Source of the DNA: Streptomyces sp. NBC_00457
GTDB taxonomy: Bacteria; Actinomycetota; Actinomycetes; Streptomycetales; Streptomycetaceae
NCBI RefSeq assembly: GCF_036014015.1
Contig: NZ_CP107905.1
Coordinates: 10,044,001 to 10,108,000, forward strand
Direction: 5' to 3'
DNA length: 64,000 nt
Positions 1-7,593 of this stretch are shown piece by piece. Every line of letters begins with the position of its first letter. Positions within the stretch are counted from its first letter, which is position 1. The translations under genes were made by a program, and so were the position numbers. The notes beneath the pieces are model-generated. The model searched no databases and was not told the origin of the DNA. It saw only the letters and a list, made by a program, of their open reading frames with translations.

Positions 1-1
1 C

Positions 2-328
2 CTGGAGCGGTGCGCGGCGGCCGGGCGGCTGACCGTTCCGCCCGCCCTCGCGACCCGGGTGATCATGTCGGCGAACGTCGGAGCCGCCCTGTCGATGCTC
101 ACCCGGCCCGAGCAGTACCCCGATCCACAGTTCTCGGCCCGGTTGCGCGACGCCGTGATCGACTCGCTGACCCGCCCGGGCGACTCGGCCGTACGCCATG
201 AGGACGCAGCCGTGCCCGTGGCGGCTGCCACCCTCGCAGCCCGCTTGCGGGCCGAACAGCCGGAGGAACTGACCCCGGCGGAGGCGGCGTTGCTTCAGCA
301 GTGGCTGGAGAAACTCTCCGCGAAGTGA
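2..328 (+). CDS. TetR/AcrR-family regulator, C-terminal part (5' end outside window)
   Basis: The reading frame is open from the window edge to a TGA at 326-328, giving about 108 residues with no start codon of its own. The helical stretch (TRVIMSANVGAALSML, then YPDPQFSARLRDAVIDSL) matches the ligand-binding and dimerisation domain of TetR regulators; the N-terminal helix-turn-helix lies upstream of the window. A second, complete TetR gene follows on the same strand after about 160 bases. The ligand and target are unknown. Family assignment from the C-terminal domain alone is moderate. Confidence 0.6.
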   Translation: MERCAAAGRLTVPPALATRVIMSANVGAALSMLTRPEQYPDPQFSARLRDAVIDSLTRPGDSAVRHEDAAVPVAAATLAARLRAEQPEELTPAEAALLQQWLEKLSAK

Positions 329-492
329 CGCGTCAGCGGTCCGCGGGCGGCGGCGGTGCGAGCCCCGGCCGGCAGGTCCATCCGCGCCAGTAGGCTTCCG
401 TGTTTGGAACTCGCCGTCGATGCGGCGGACCTGCGGCGGCTCGAGGGACTGGCCGTCGGAGGGCTGAGGGAAGTCCCGGTGAAGTGGTGATC

Positions 493-1143
493 ATGGCGGG
501 CAGGGCGATACGTGCGGAACAGGTCAACGCGACCCGCGAGCTGATCCTGACCGCGGCCGAGCGGCTGTTCGCCGAGCGGGGCGTGTACGCGGTGTCCAAC
601 CGTCAGGTCAGCGAGGCCGCCGGGCAGGGCAACAATGCCGCTGTCGGCTATCACTTCGGCACCAAGGCCGACCTGATCCGCGCCATCGTCCGCAAGCACG
701 ACGGACGCATCCAGGAGATCCGGTCCCGGCTGCTGGCCCAGATCGGCGACTCCACCGACGTACGCGACTGGGTGGACTGCCTGGTGCGCCCCGTACCCGA
801 ACATCTCGCGGCCCTGGGCAGCCCCACCTGGTACGCCCGCTTCTGCGCCCAGGTGATGACCGACCCCGCGCTGTACGAGATCATGATCGAGGAGTCTCTC
901 GGCTCACCCACGTTGCGGCAGGTCATCGACGGTCTGCGGCGCTGTCTGCCCGACCTGCCGGCCGACGTGCGTGCCGAACGCGGCGACATGGCACGCCATC
1001 TGATCCTGCACGTCTCCGCCGAACGGGAGCGCGCGCTCGCCGAGAACGCCCCCACCCCGAGGGCCAATTGGAACGACGCCGCGACCGGGCTGACGGACGC
1101 GGTCGTCGGCATCTGGCTGGCTCCCGTGACACTGAGTCCCTGA
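493..1143 (+). CDS. TetR-family transcriptional regulator
   Basis: 216 residues. The N-terminal TetR DNA-binding domain is clear at about residues 8-60: TRELILTAAERLFAERG, then QVSEAAGQGNNAAVGYHFG and KADLIRAI. The rest is a helical ligand-binding domain ending GIWLAP. The frame is open upstream to 400, but homology begins shortly after the ATG at 493, so that start was chosen; GTG at 484 or 487 cannot be excluded. The HTH carries N-N-A-A-V-G-Y-H-F-G, a variant common in actinobacterial TetR proteins near stress or detoxification genes. The target is not evident: the next gene is a broken MarR gene, so control of itself or of genes left of the window is possible. Confidence 0.85.
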   Translation: MAGRAIRAEQVNATRELILTAAERLFAERGVYAVSNRQVSEAAGQGNNAAVGYHFGTKADLIRAIVRKHDGRIQEIRSRLLAQIGDSTDVRDWVDCLVRPVPEHLAALGSPTWYARFCAQVMTDPALYEIMIEESLGSPTLRQVIDGLRRCLPDLPADVRAERGDMARHLILHVSAERERALAENAPTPRANWNDAATGLTDAVVGIWLAPVTLSP

Positions 1144-1172
1144 TCGTCCCGCTGCCCGCCGGTGACGAATAC

Positions 1173-1185
1173 TTGAGTTAGGCAA
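1173..1185. promoter_or_regulatory. Partial palindrome, probable MarR operator before the MarR pseudogene
   Basis: TTGAGTTAGGCAA is an imperfect palindrome (TTG...CAA arms) 23 bases before the ATG of the broken MarR gene. The same element, TTGAGTTACGCAA, sits at 17392-17404 in the same position before the intact paralogue. It overlaps a possible -35 (TTGAGT), with TAGGGT at 1194-1199 as a -10. Autoregulatory binding is inferred from conservation between the two loci. Confidence 0.5.
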
Positions 1186-1207
1186 GCAGAAGGGTAGGGT
1201 GCTCGGC

Positions 1208-1720
1208 ATGTCGCCCTTGTCGCCGACGGTCGCCCCGTCACCGGAAACGGTCGAGATCGAGCGGGCCCTCACCCGTGCCGCCTAGCTGAACGCCAGTGCC
1301 CGGCGGCACGCCGTGCTGACGGCGCTGGCGGGCGTGCAACTCGACCGGGCGGCGGTGGCACTGCTGCGCGGGCTGGCCGACGCGGAGCCGCTGCGGCTGG
1401 GGGAATTGGCCCAGCTGCTCGCCGTGGAGGCATCCCATGTCACCCGGCAGGTGCGGCAGTTGGAGAGATCCGGTCATGTCGAGCGCGTCCCCGACCCGGA
1501 CGACGGGCGCGCCCTGCGTGTGCGGCTGACGCCCGTCGGTGACGTCGTGGTCGTCAGCGGCACGGGCGGATGGGGACAGCGGTTCGTACGCCGGCTCGGC
1601 AGCGGCCGCATCGTGGTCCTCGCCGAGGCCACCCTCGCCTGGAGCCGACGTGGTCTTCGCCTTCGTTGGAGCGCGGAGCGCTGGAAGATTGCGGGACGCC
1701 CAGACGTTGTCCGGGCATGA
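1208..1720 (+). pseudogene. MarR-family regulator pseudogene (in-frame TAG, altered 3' end)
   Basis: Translation from ATG 1208 closely tracks the intact MarR protein at 17426-17947: SPETVEIERALTRAA, then LDRAAVALLRGLADAEPLR, VEASHVTRQVRQLE and VPDPDDGRA. An in-frame TAG at 1283-1285 falls exactly where the paralogue has Tyr (TAC), so a single base change explains it. Similarity ends around position 1540 (LTPVG), and the remaining frame to 1720 does not resemble the MarR C-terminus, so the 3' third has been replaced or scrambled. The MerR gene begins inside the last codons. Either lesion should prevent production of a full regulator; restart downstream of the TAG is possible but would lack helix 1. 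Confidence 0.75.
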
Positions 1721-2082
1721 AGATCAGCGAAGCGTCCAAGGTCAGCGGCGTGAGTGCCAGGTCTTTGCGTTACTACGAGGACGAGGGCTTGATCGTTCCT
1801 GGGCGATGCGGCAATGGGTACCGGGACTACTGTCGGTCCACCATCGACCGGGTCCGTGTCATCCGCTCACTGCTGGAGTCCGGGCTGCCCGTGCGGTTGA
1901 TCAAGGAAGTCCTGCCCCACCTCACTGCCCAAGCTGACGCCGACGTTGAGGTGGTGTGCGCGGAATTCCTGCAGGAGGTGCAGAGGTATCGCGATCGGCT
2001 CGCCGCACGCATCGTCAGTCTCAGCGATCAGCGGGCGGCTCTCGACGCCTACTTGCGAGAGGCTCGCCGGACCGATCGGTGA
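1717..2082 (+). CDS. MerR-family transcriptional regulator
   Basis: 121 residues. The N-terminus MKISEASKVSGVSARSLRYY is a textbook MerR winged-helix start, followed by EDEGLIVPGRC.NGYRDY and a C-terminal coiled coil (RYRDRLAARIVSLSDQRAAL). A longer open frame reaches back to 1570, but homology starts precisely at ATG 1717. Only one cysteine is near the N-terminal half (PGRCGNGY) and there is no C-terminal metal-binding cysteine cluster, so it is more likely a small-molecule or stress sensor than a metal regulator. The next gene, an oxidoreductase in the same direction 47 bases on, sits behind a MerR-type promoter with a 19-bp spacer and is the likely target. Confidence 0.9.
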   Translation: MKISEASKVSGVSARSLRYYEDEGLIVPGRCGNGYRDYCRSTIDRVRVIRSLLESGLPVRLIKEVLPHLTAQADADVEVVCAEFLQEVQRYRDRLAARIVSLSDQRAALDAYLREARRTDR

Positions 2083-2089
2083 CCGCGAC

Positions 2090-2120
2090 TTGACCTTGAC
2101 GTCGGTGTGAGGCTTCTACG
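2090..2120 (+). promoter_or_regulatory. MerR-type promoter (19-bp spacer) of the oxidoreductase gene
   Basis: TTGACC at 2090-2095 and TCTACG at 2115-2120 are separated by 19 bases, the over-long spacer typical of promoters activated by MerR regulators. The spacer contains an imperfect dyad (ACCTTGAC...GTGAGGCT). The oxidoreductase ATG lies only 9 bases after the -10, so the transcript may be leaderless. The promoter elements are seen directly; activation is inferred. Confidence 0.5.
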
Positions 2121-2129
2121 GTCCCGTGC

Positions 2130-3146
2130 ATGGAGATCGATGAGCGGCGACACACCGCTGAGCAGACGGTACGGGCACTGGTCCAGAGGTCGCGCCGAGG
2201 ACCAAGGGACCTGACCCTCACGACAGATCACCGCCTCCCCGCCCCAAGGCCTGGCGAGTATCTGATCCGAGTGGGCGCGGCGGGGGTCAACTTCGCGGAC
2301 GTGATGCAGGCCCACGGCACCTACGGAGGAGGTCCGCAGGCGCCCTACGTGGCGGGTTTTGAAGCCGCCGGCGAGATTGTGGAGGTCGGCCCGGGAATCG
2401 AGAGCCCGCTCCCACTCGGCACCCGTGTCGTCGGCACGGGACCGGGCGCCTTCGCGCAGTACATGACGATGCCGGCCGCGGGGGTTCTTCCCGTCCCTGC
2501 AGGCTGGAGCGAAGCCGAAGTCCTGGGCCTGGTGCTGAACTGGGCGACCGCATTGGCGGCGCTGAAGCCGTTGGGCGAGGTCAAGTCAGGTGACGTGGTG
2601 CTCGTGCATGCCGCGGCCGGAGGCGTGGGGCAGGCCGCTGTCCGCCTCGCGCGCCACTACGGTGCGCGCGTGATCGCCACGGCGTCACCAGCCAAGCACG
2701 ACACCGTCCGAGCGCTCGGCGCCGACGAGGTCCTGGACCGCGCACACCCAGGTCTGGCCGAGGCGATCACCCGCCTGACCGGCGGTGTTGACCTGGTCCT
2801 TGAATCGGTGGGACGTGCCACGTTCGAGGTCAGCCTGTCGGTCACCAAACCCTTCACCGGCCGCGTCGTCGTGTTCGGCGCCGCCTCCGGAGACGCCAAC
2901 CTCAGCACGCACGACCTGATCTTCACCCACCAAGTACAAGTGAAAGGCGTGCACATCGGTGCGTTGGCGGCCGCCGCCCCGTCCATCTATCGATCGTTGC
3001 TCGTCGAACTCGAGGCGCTCATCGCCCAAGGCGTGTACCCGCCTGGCACCCCCCAGGTTCATCCCCTGGCCGAGGGGCCGACGGTGCTGCGGCAACTCGA
3101 AGCGGGCCAGACCCTTGGCAAGCACGCCCTCGATCCCTGGCGCTGA
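2130..3146 (+). CDS. Zinc-independent medium-chain alcohol dehydrogenase / NADPH:quinone oxidoreductase
   Basis: 338 residues of the quinone oxidoreductase (QOR) branch of the MDR superfamily. The GroES-like N-terminal half includes GEYLIRVGAAGVNFADVMQ and GFEAAGEIVEVGPG. The Rossmann motif is VLVHAAAGGVGQAAVRLA, followed by GARVIATASPAKHD, which suggests NADPH. The cysteine cluster and catalytic zinc ligands of alcohol dehydrogenases are absent, as expected for QOR. It probably reduces quinones or electrophilic carbonyls in the cytosol. Start: ATG 2130 is the only start codon close to the homology. The N-terminus has about 14 extra residues compared with common homologues and no ribosome-binding site, which fits leaderless translation from the adjacent MerR-type promoter. 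Confidence 0.88.
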   Translation: MEIDERRHTAEQTVRALVQRSRRGPRDLTLTTDHRLPAPRPGEYLIRVGAAGVNFADVMQAHGTYGGGPQAPYVAGFEAAGEIVEVGPGIESPLPLGTRVVGTGPGAFAQYMTMPAAGVLPVPAGWSEAEVLGLVLNWATALAALKPLGEVKSGDVVLVHAAAGGVGQAAVRLARHYGARVIATASPAKHDTVRALGADEVLDRAHPGLAEAITRLTGGVDLVLESVGRATFEVSLSVTKPFTGRVVVFGAASGDANLSTHDLIFTHQVQVKGVHIGALAAAAPSIYRSLLVELEALIAQGVYPPGTPQVHPLAEGPTVLRQLEAGQTLGKHALDPWR

Positions 3147-3181
3147 GGAGCGCCAGTGACTCACCGATCCGCCCCGCTCCG

Positions 3182-4177
3182 TCAGTGGCCCGGCTTAAGG
3201 GCGTGCAGCAGCATCGGCAGGGAGCGGTGCAGTTCGCGCTCCCAGTAGGGCCAGTCGTGGGTGCCGGGTCCGTAGAAGTCGGTGGTGAGCCGCACTCCGG
3301 CGGCCTTCAGCCGGCCGGCGACAACGTGGTTCATGTCGTTGAGCAGTGCCTCGAGATCGTCATGGGCGCCGGGCGGATCGAACGGGCCGGCGGTGCCGTC
3401 GCCGCTCGAGAGGAAAACGGGGATCGAACGCAGCCGGTTCGCGAGGTAGTACGGGTCGTGCGCCTCCCAGATGGCGCGCTGGGCCACGGGATCGCCCCAC
3501 AGAGCGAGCGGGTCTTCGCCGAACTGCGTCAGCAGGTCCATCAGTCCGGCCGGGAAGTCGCCGTACAGGGGATGCACCACGCCGCTGTAGCTCGCCGCTG
3601 CCCGGAACATGCCGGGCTGGCGCGCGGCGTAGAGCAGAGAGCCGAGGCCGCCCATGGACAGCCCGGCGATCACCCGGCGATGGCCGGCACCATAGCCGTG
3701 CTCCAGCAACGGGCGCAGCTCGCGCAAGTGGAAGGTCTCCCACGCCGGCGAACCGCCCTTGCCGTGGTTCCACCAGTCGCTGTACCACCCGGCCGGTCCG
3801 CCCTCGGGCATGACGACCAGTGTGTTGCGCAGCTGCGGCAGCGACGCGACGTCGGTTTCGCGGGTCCAGCTGTCATACGTGTCGCAGCAGCCGTGGAGCA
3901 AGAACAGCACCGGCCACCGCTGGTGCTTCCGCCGCTCGTCCCAGCCGTCCGGGGTCAGCAGACGCACCTTGGCGGTACGCCCCAGAGCGGGCGACGAAAC
4001 AGTCAGGTCGAGCAGACGGGGCCCGACCTTCTCCTCCGCCACGACCCGGGCGCCGCCCCAGCCCTTGCCACCTCCGCCCTCGCCGCCGACAGCCGCGGTC
4101 GCGGTCCCCGGCAGGACGGCCATGACCAAGGTGAGCAGGGCTGTCCAGATCAACAGACGGGTAGGGCGAGGGTGCAC
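3182..4177 (-). CDS. Secreted esterase of the antigen 85 / esterase D type (alpha/beta hydrolase)
   Basis: 331 residues from GTG 4177, which has a strong Shine-Dalgarno (GGAGG, 6-base spacing); a longer frame to 4225 lacks this. Residues 1-30 form a Sec signal peptide (LLIWTALLTLVMAVLPG, cleavage near TATA-A). A Gly-rich linker precedes the hydrolase domain: VLFLLHGCCDTYDSW (oxyanion region), IAGLSMGGLGSLLYA with the GLSMG nucleophile elbow, and TDFYGPGTHDWPYW carrying the probable catalytic His. This is the putative-esterase fold shared by mycolyltransferases and S-formylglutathione hydrolases; Streptomyces lacks mycolates, so acyl-ester hydrolysis outside the cell is likelier. The gene stands alone, convergent with the oxidoreductase gene. 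Confidence 0.85.
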   Translation of the reverse strand: MHPRPTRLLIWTALLTLVMAVLPGTATAAVGGEGGGGKGWGGARVVAEEKVGPRLLDLTVSSPALGRTAKVRLLTPDGWDERRKHQRWPVLFLLHGCCDTYDSWTRETDVASLPQLRNTLVVMPEGGPAGWYSDWWNHGKGGSPAWETFHLRELRPLLEHGYGAGHRRVIAGLSMGGLGSLLYAARQPGMFRAAASYSGVVHPLYGDFPAGLMDLLTQFGEDPLALWGDPVAQRAIWEAHDPYYLANRLRSIPVFLSSGDGTAGPFDPPGAHDDLEALLNDMNHVVAGRLKAAGVRLTTDFYGPGTHDWPYWERELHRSLPMLLHALKPGH

Positions 4178-4342
4178 GGCGAGCCTCCACTCCCAGCGAA
4201 CCGATCGGCCACGGATCAGTACCACTGGGGAGCGTACGGACGGCTGGGGCAGGGGTCACTACACCAGGCAGCTGAAGTTCGGCGAAAGGGCCGTGTTTCA
4301 GCCGTAGTTGAGGAAGTAGGGCCCAGCTGCGTGCCCGCCGGG

Positions 4343-4789
4343 TCAGAGGGATGCCAGCCAGGTCGCCGTGTCATGGGGGTGGCCGAAGCGGCGGGTGTCG
4401 AGAGGGGCGAAGCGGGGATCGCGGACACGGTGCTCGACTTCGCGGCGGCGGGTCCCGTGTTGGGACCAGGCCCACCAGGCAGGGTGCTCCCGGCTCATCC
4501 AGCCCGTCCAGGTTTCCCTGTTGCCGCCGAAGAGGACCTCGCGTCTGAGGCTGCGCCGGAAGGACCGGCGCAGTACGCGGGGCATGATGACGCGTTTGGG
4601 ATAGTCCAGCCAGATCACGGTGTCGGCCCGGTTCCAGAGCAGGTCACGGACTTCCGGATAGCCGAGTGAGTCGATGATCCGGAGAGGCTCGGCCATCTCG
4701 TGGTACGGCAGGCCCAGACGACCGCTTAAGGTCTGAGCGAGCGTCGATTTGCCGGCACCGGTGACGCCAACCGCCAAGATCCGTTCCAC
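4343..4789 (-). CDS. P-loop nucleoside kinase-like protein (FlaR/adenylate-kinase-related)
   Basis: 148 residues from GTG 4789. The Walker A motif VGVTGAGKST is at residues 7-16. ADTVIWLDYP resembles the Walker B region of small P-loop kinases often annotated as DNA topology modulation protein or adenylate kinase, followed by RVLRRSFRRSLRRE, an Arg-rich lid-like helix. The W-rich C-terminus (WTGWMSREHPAWWAW) also matches that group. The real substrate of this family is not established; ATP-dependent phosphorylation of a small molecule is the usual guess. No operon partner is evident. Confidence 0.75.
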   Translation of the reverse strand: MERILAVGVTGAGKSTLAQTLSGRLGLPYHEMAEPLRIIDSLGYPEVRDLLWNRADTVIWLDYPKRVIMPRVLRRSFRRSLRREVLFGGNRETWTGWMSREHPAWWAWSQHGTRRREVEHRVRDPRFAPLDTRRFGHPHDTATWLASL

Positions 4790-4894
4790 GGGTGAGCCCT
4801 ATCCCGGCGCCCCGAGAGGAATGCTCCTGCGCCGCTGAGTTGGGGCAGGGCGGCGGCAGACAATGCCCGCCGCCAGCCTGTGTTTCCTACGCGA

Positions 4895-6502
4895 TCACCG
4901 GGCGACGATCGCCTCGGCGACCTCGGCCTCGGCCTCGTCCACCGCCACGGGGGTGGAGTTCTTCGGGCCGCGCAGGGCGATGTAGACGAACAGCGCGGTC
5001 ATCACCGCGACGCCTGCCCACATCGCCTGCTGCCAGCCGTCGACGAACGACTGCTGGGCGGCATCGACGATCTGCTGCGCGTCCGAGCCCGCGCTGCCCG
5101 AGACCTCGACGGCGTTGGCGACGCCTTCGCGGGCGGTGTCCGCGGTCCCCTGGGGGACGCCGTGCAGTCGGTCGTCCATCGCGCTGCGGTAGCCGGCGGA
5201 CAGGAGCGCGCCCAGCATGGCGACGCCCAGCGCGGTGCCGAGTTCGCGGGTGATGTCGTTGAGTGCGGAGGCGACGCCCTGCTTCTCACGCGGCAGCGAG
5301 CCGGTGATGGCCTCGGTGGAAGGCGTCATGGACAGGCCCATGCCGATGCCCATGGCGAGCATGCCCGGCAGGATGGTCAGGTAGCCGCCGTCCACGGAGA
5401 CGAACAGCGCCATCAGCACCAGGCCCACGCCGGCCAGCGCGATGCCCACGGCCATGGTCGACCGTGCGCCGATGCGGGCGGCCATCGTGGGGGCCAGGCC
5501 GGAGGCCATCATCATCATGACGGCCATCGGCATCATCGCCACCGTCGACAGCAGTCCCGACCAGCCGAGCACCGCCTGGAAGAACGGGAACAGGACCACG
5601 GCGATGCCCGCCTGGACACCGAAGACCACCAGCAGCGTGATCGAGCCGCCGGCCAGGCCACGCTCCCGGAACAGGCGTACGTCCAGCAGCGATGCGTTTC
5701 GGCGGTGCAGTTCCCAGGCCACGAAGCCGATGCCGGCGATGAGGCCGACGGCGAGGCTGATCGCCGTCGCGGGGGCGGTCCAGCCGCGGTGCGGTCCCTC
5801 CTGGAGGACGAAGATGAGGCCGATGACGGCGACGGTGGAGACCAGCGCGCCGACGGTGTCGAAGGAATGGGCCGAGCGCTCACGGGAGTTGGGCACCGAC
5901 TTCAGTGTCATGCCGAGGGCCACGATGACCAGGGCCACCGGCAGCACGAACAGCCAGCGCCAGTCCGCGACATCGACCAGGAGCGCGGAGAGGAACATGC
6001 CCAGGATGCCGCCGCCTCCGGCGACGCCGGTCCACACGCCGATCGCCTTGCCGCGCTGCTCCTCGGGGAAGGTGGAGGTGATCACGGCGAGCGTGATCGG
6101 CATGATCATCGCGGCACCGACACCGCCGGCCACCCGGGCCGCGATCATGACCTCGGCGGTCGGGGCCACGCCCGCCAGGATGTTTGCGACACCGAAGATG
6201 CCAAGTCCGGCGGTCAGCATGGGCTTTCGGCCCAGGCGATCACCGATCGCGCCGAGCGGCAGCAACAGTGCGGCCAGGGCCAGGGTGTAGATGTTGATGA
6301 TCCACAGAACCGTGTTCTGTGAGGCCCCGAACTCGACGGCCATGTGGGTCTGGGCCACGTTCAGCCCGGACACCGACGCGATGACGGCCATCAGTGCGAT
6401 GGAGACGGCGATCAGGATGGTGCGCAGCTGACGCGCGTCCGGTGTGCCGCCCTCGCCGCCGGCTATGGCGGCGGCCCCCTGTGCGGGCTGGTTCGTACTC
6501 AT
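4895..6502 (-). CDS. MFS drug-efflux transporter, DHA2 (14-TM, EmrB/QacA) family
   Basis: 535 residues with about 14 predicted membrane spans. Motif A of the MFS appears as GAIGDRLGRKPML after span 2, and the motif C-like stretch GGVGAAMIMPITLAVI is in span 5. The start ATG 6502 has a GAGG Shine-Dalgarno. The protein should act at the cytoplasmic membrane as a proton-coupled exporter of antibiotics or other hydrophobic compounds. It is divergent from the XRE-cupin regulator at 6812, the likely repressor. The C-terminus (VDEAEAEVAEAIVAR) is acidic and cytosolic. Confidence 0.92.
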   Translation of the reverse strand: MSTNQPAQGAAAIAGGEGGTPDARQLRTILIAVSIALMAVIASVSGLNVAQTHMAVEFGASQNTVLWIINIYTLALAALLLPLGAIGDRLGRKPMLTAGLGIFGVANILAGVAPTAEVMIAARVAGGVGAAMIMPITLAVITSTFPEEQRGKAIGVWTGVAGGGGILGMFLSALLVDVADWRWLFVLPVALVIVALGMTLKSVPNSRERSAHSFDTVGALVSTVAVIGLIFVLQEGPHRGWTAPATAISLAVGLIAGIGFVAWELHRRNASLLDVRLFRERGLAGGSITLLVVFGVQAGIAVVLFPFFQAVLGWSGLLSTVAMMPMAVMMMMASGLAPTMAARIGARSTMAVGIALAGVGLVLMALFVSVDGGYLTILPGMLAMGIGMGLSMTPSTEAITGSLPREKQGVASALNDITRELGTALGVAMLGALLSAGYRSAMDDRLHGVPQGTADTAREGVANAVEVSGSAGSDAQQIVDAAQQSFVDGWQQAMWAGVAVMTALFVYIALRGPKNSTPVAVDEAEAEVAEAIVAR

Positions 6503-6811
6503 GGATTCCTCTGGTTTCCTCTCAAAAGGGCATGGGCGAGTTCGGCGTCGGACTCTGCCCGGACGCCGGAATGCGGAGGGAAGGAACGGCAGTGCGCGCT
6601 GCGGATGTCAGGCGGTGGCGGTACCGCTCTGGGCTGAGGCGAGGGCGCTGACCTGGGCAGTCAGGTCGGTCGCGAGTGCCAGCGCACATGTACGCGGAAG
6701 TCTGTACGGATATCTCCTCGCGCCCTTTCTGTCGTGCGCGGACCCAGCCCATCCGGGCCGTCTGCCTTTGACGTTAAGCCCGAGTTGCATCCAAGGCATA
6801 CTCTGTTGCCT
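6503..6811. other. Intergenic region between MFS gene and XRE regulator
   Basis: About 309 bases without a credible gene. Next to the regulator start it holds an inverted repeat, AGGCA (6794-6798) and TGCCT (6807-6811), separated by 8 bases, with CATACT inside that could serve as a -10 for a nearly leaderless regulator mRNA. This is a candidate operator for the divergent pair. The rest (about 6530-6780) shows no further structure that I can support. Confidence 0.4.
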
Positions 6812-7426
6812 ATGACGCAAGAAGATGGCGCGCTGGACAGCCTCGTACGCAAACGCATCCGCGCTCTGCGGGTCGCACAGGGTTTGTCCCTGGAGGAACT
6901 GGCCACCCGCGCCCACCTCAGCCAGTCCTCGCTGAGCCGCATCGAGAACGGCCGGCGCCGCCTCGCGCTGGACCAGCTCGTCACCCTGGCCCGCGCCCTG
7001 GACACCACCCTCGATCAGCTTGTCGAGAACGCCGCCGACGATGTCGTCATCAGCCCCACGATCCACGGTGCCCACGGCCTGATGCGCTGGCCGATCAAGG
7101 GCGAGCCCGGCATGAGCGTCATGCGTCAGCGGCTGACCGAGCCGCCGCCGGACAACCCGTCACGCATGCGCGCCCACCCGGGCCGGGAATGGCTTGTCGT
7201 GCTGTCCGGCACCGCGATCCTGATGCTGGGCCACCGCCGCTTCCGCATGGAGACCAACCAGGCGGCCGAGTTCCCGACGATGATGCCGCACGCCATCGGC
7301 GCCGACGGCGGCCCCTGCGAGATCATGGGCATCTTCGACCGCGACGCCCGCCGCGGACATCGCGACACCGGCGATCAGCCTGACAACACGAACGCGACCG
7401 CATCCGGAACCAGATCGACGACCTGA
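6812..7426 (+). CDS. XRE-family regulator with C-terminal cupin domain
   Basis: 204 residues. An N-terminal helix-turn-helix (about 14-68: RKRIRALRVAQGLSLEELA, then LSQSSLSRIENGRR) is followed by a cupin-like barrel (PGREWLVVLSGTAILML, then PTMMPHAI). The domain order matches the XRE-cupin regulators that sense small ligands and control a neighbouring transporter or catabolic gene. ATG 6812 fits the start of homology; the frame extends upstream to 6734 without resemblance. The divergent MFS exporter is the natural target. The end of the gene (after GIFDRDARRGHR) runs into a different coding fragment, the MerR tail at 7390, so the last about 20 residues may not be ancestral. Confidence 0.87.
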   Translation: MTQEDGALDSLVRKRIRALRVAQGLSLEELATRAHLSQSSLSRIENGRRRLALDQLVTLARALDTTLDQLVENAADDVVISPTIHGAHGLMRWPIKGEPGMSVMRQRLTEPPPDNPSRMRAHPGREWLVVLSGTAILMLGHRRFRMETNQAAEFPTMMPHAIGADGGPCEIMGIFDRDARRGHRDTGDQPDNTNATASGTRSTT

Positions 7427-7524
7427 CCAGGGCGCACGACCGACTCGATGAGCTGATCGGCCTCGCCACCGCGTCCGCGGTCTCGCCGGCCGTCTGCTCG
7501 GCGAGCGTGGATGCCGCCACATGA
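7390..7524 (+). pseudogene. Remnant of a MerR-family regulator C-terminus
   Basis: In a frame different from the XRE gene, 7390-7524 reads ERDRIRNQIDDLTRAHDRLD, then ELIGLATA, and stops at TGA 7522-7524. This is the C-terminal antiparallel coiled coil typical of MerR regulators, with no N-terminal part: an in-frame stop lies at 7381-7383. It overlaps the last 37 bases of the XRE coding sequence. The arrangement suggests a deletion that fused the XRE gene end to the last portion of a lost MerR gene. Confidence 0.55.
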
Positions 7525-7593
7525 TCGACCGGACCCGCCAGGGTGCCGGCCGCGGCGCAGGCACGGAAGGGAAGCGACCGCTGGAGGCTGCGG

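Noticed and set aside
6608..6690. Possible gene-end remnant reading LATDLTAQVSALASAQSG on the minus strand
   Set aside because: Too short and of low complexity; no family match that I can defend.
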